A stretch of 6,440 nt of DNA. Source: an uncultured Butyricicoccus sp. Its GTDB lineage: Bacteria > Bacillota > Clostridia > Oscillospirales > Butyricicoccaceae. The position numbers and the translations under genes were made by a program. A model generated the notes under the pieces. It was not told the DNA's origin and did not search any database. It saw only the letters and a program-made list of their open reading frames with translations. The stretch spans positions 1 to 6,440 of the forward strand of contig URFQ01000108.1 in the NCBI GenBank assembly GCA_900547195.1, read 5' to 3'. Positions within the stretch are counted from its first letter, which is position 1, and each line of letters starts with the position of its first letter. Shown here piece by piece: positions 5,407 through 6,440 of this stretch.

Positions 5407-6440
5407 TACCATTGCCCTAAGGCGATCTTTTCGAGCAGCTGCACAACCGGCGCGCCGCACAGGCCGAGCGCAATCACGCCCGCCGCAAACAGCGCCAGCG
5501 GTAGCTTCATATACCAATTGGGATCCCGGACGTCCGCAAGCGTGCCCTCCGGCTGCGGCGACCACGCGCGCACCGCCACGGTCAGCATATAAATCGCTGT
5601 CATCAGCGCCGAATAAAGCAGTACGCCCACGCCAAACCGCGCGAGCGGCTGATAGGATGCGATCGCAGCCCCGGCAATGTGCCATTTGCTCAGGAACCCC
5701 GCGAGCGGCGGGATGCCGGGCAGCGCAACCGCGGAAACCGTGAAGCAGGTAAATACAAACGGCATTTTATGCGCAATGCCGTCCAGCTCATAAATATACT
5801 GCCGCCCGGATTGATGCATTACCGCGCCCGCGCAGCAGAACGCGCCGATTTTGATGACCGCATGGCACAACATATGGCATAGTGCGGCCACCAATCCGGC
5901 CGGGATCATCAGCGTGGCTGCAAACAGCACATACGACAGGTTGCTGACCGTCGAATAGGCCAGCCGCCGTTTAAAATGGGTTTCCTTCAGCGCCCGGCTG
6001 GACGCATACACAATGGTCACAAGCGCCCCGGCCATGACCGCCTTCTGCGCCCATGTGCCAAACAGGTAGGACGCGCCAAAGGAATAATAGGTCAGCCGAA
6101 GCACAGCGAACGCGCCCGATTTGACAACCGCGACCGCATGCAGCAGCGCCGTAACCGGCGTCGGCGCGACGGACACCGCGGGCAGCCAGCCATGGAATGG
6201 GAAAATCGCGGCCTTCACCCCAAACCCGAAAAAGGTCATCATATAAATGAGCAGCATCATATCGCGGCTGCCCGTGTGCCCGGCGAGCAGCACGCCGCCC
6301 AGCCGGAAATCAAGCGTCATGCCGTAGACGATCAGGAATACCATGCCGATGAAGGCGAACGCGGCGCCGCCAAGCGAATAATACAGGTATTTGCGGCTTG
6401 CGCGCACGGCCTCGCGCGACAGATCGTGCATGACGAGCGG
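5406..6440 (-). CDS. MrpD/NuoM-like proton-conducting membrane subunit (5' end outside window)
   Basis: The last 344 residues of a second protein of the same antiporter superfamily. The frame is open to the right edge and the first visible residues, PLVMHD, fit the interior loop after helix 5 (family pattern YPLVxH), so the ATG at 6431 is an internal methionine and not the start. Numbering from the edge: K76 in FGFGVKAAIFPFHGWLP (helix 7), K107 in HAVAVVKSGAF (helix 8), H193 and K197 in CHMLCHAVIKIGAFCCAG, and K252 in GIPPLAGFLSKW (helix 12). These are the expected proton-path residues; the helix 5 glutamate would lie just outside the window. The GIPPLAGFLSKW and ELDGIAHKMP signatures are closest to the MrpD/MnhD type, whose full length is about 490 residues, so roughly 130-150 residues are missing. 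It is the first visible gene of the minus-strand operon and precedes its NuoL-like partner by 14 bases. Confidence 0.9.
   Translation of the reverse strand, partial: PLVMHDLSREAVRASRKYLYYSLGGAAFAFIGMVFLIVYGMTLDFRLGGVLLAGHTGSRDMMLLIYMMTFFGFGVKAAIFPFHGWLPAVSVAPTPVTALLHAVAVVKSGAFAVLRLTYYSFGASYLFGTWAQKAVMAGALVTIVYASSRALKETHFKRRLAYSTVSNLSYVLFAATLMIPAGLVAALCHMLCHAVIKIGAFCCAGAVMHQSGRQYIYELDGIAHKMPFVFTCFTVSAVALPGIPPLAGFLSKWHIAGAAIASYQPLARFGVGVLLYSALMTAIYMLTVAVRAWSPQPEGTLADVRDPNWYMKLPLALFAAGVIALGLCGAPVVQLLEKIALGQW

Noticed and set aside
3946..5592. A 548-codon open frame on the plus strand opposite the antiporter genes
   Set aside because: Its product is a low-complexity mix rich in Arg, Gln, Pro and His with no recognisable domain, and it spans two well-supported membrane protein genes on the other strand. 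Long antisense frames are expected in GC-rich genes.

Overview
The window is from a Gram-positive anaerobe of the class Clostridia (Bacillota). Supporting this are consensus SigA-type promoters, strong GGAGG ribosome binding sites, a DUF4364-type gene, and antiporter-like complex I paralogues of the kind found in gut Oscillospiraceae/Ruminococcaceae. These are judgements from sequence alone; no database search was possible.

Layout, left to right. (1) Positions 1-56 hold the last codons of a gene that enters from the left, ending in a tail like the cell-wall/choline-binding repeats of surface proteins. A 22-base-period direct repeat overlaps its stop codon. (2) A perfect SigA promoter (TTGACA, 17 bases, TATAAT) drives cysK (233-1162, cysteine synthase), which ends in a perfect hairpin terminator. 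(3) A 202-base spacer (1163-1364) holds that terminator, an imperfect palindrome and a probable promoter. It leads into a MATE-family efflux gene (1365-2723). (4) A terminator that works on both strands separates the MATE gene from a convergent minus-strand DUF4364-type gene (2760-3287), which has its own promoter. (5) The rest of the minus strand (3379-6440) is an operon that enters from the right edge. It encodes two membrane proteins of the proton-conducting NuoL/NuoM/MrpA/MrpD superfamily: a MrpD/NuoM-like one (5' end outside the window) followed 14 bases later by a 670-residue NuoL/HyfB-like one. They are probably the antiporter modules of one ion-pumping membrane complex, either a Mrp antiporter, an Ech/Hyf-type hydrogenase or a complex I relative. 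The window does not show which.

The most notable signal is inside cysK. Codon use changes abruptly near position 742-771, at the conserved GTGGT phosphate-binding motif. Glycine is encoded by a mixture of all four codons before it (3 of 18 GGC) and only by GGC after it (18 of 18). The left part looks Lachnospiraceae-like; the right part matches the GC-rich genes in the remainder of the window. This is either a recombination junction inside a conserved gene or a chimeric assembly join.

I found no CRISPR array, tRNA, rRNA, insertion sequence or recognisable defence system. Apart from the cysK junction, the genes are ordinary. No stretch longer than about 200 bases lacks a gene.
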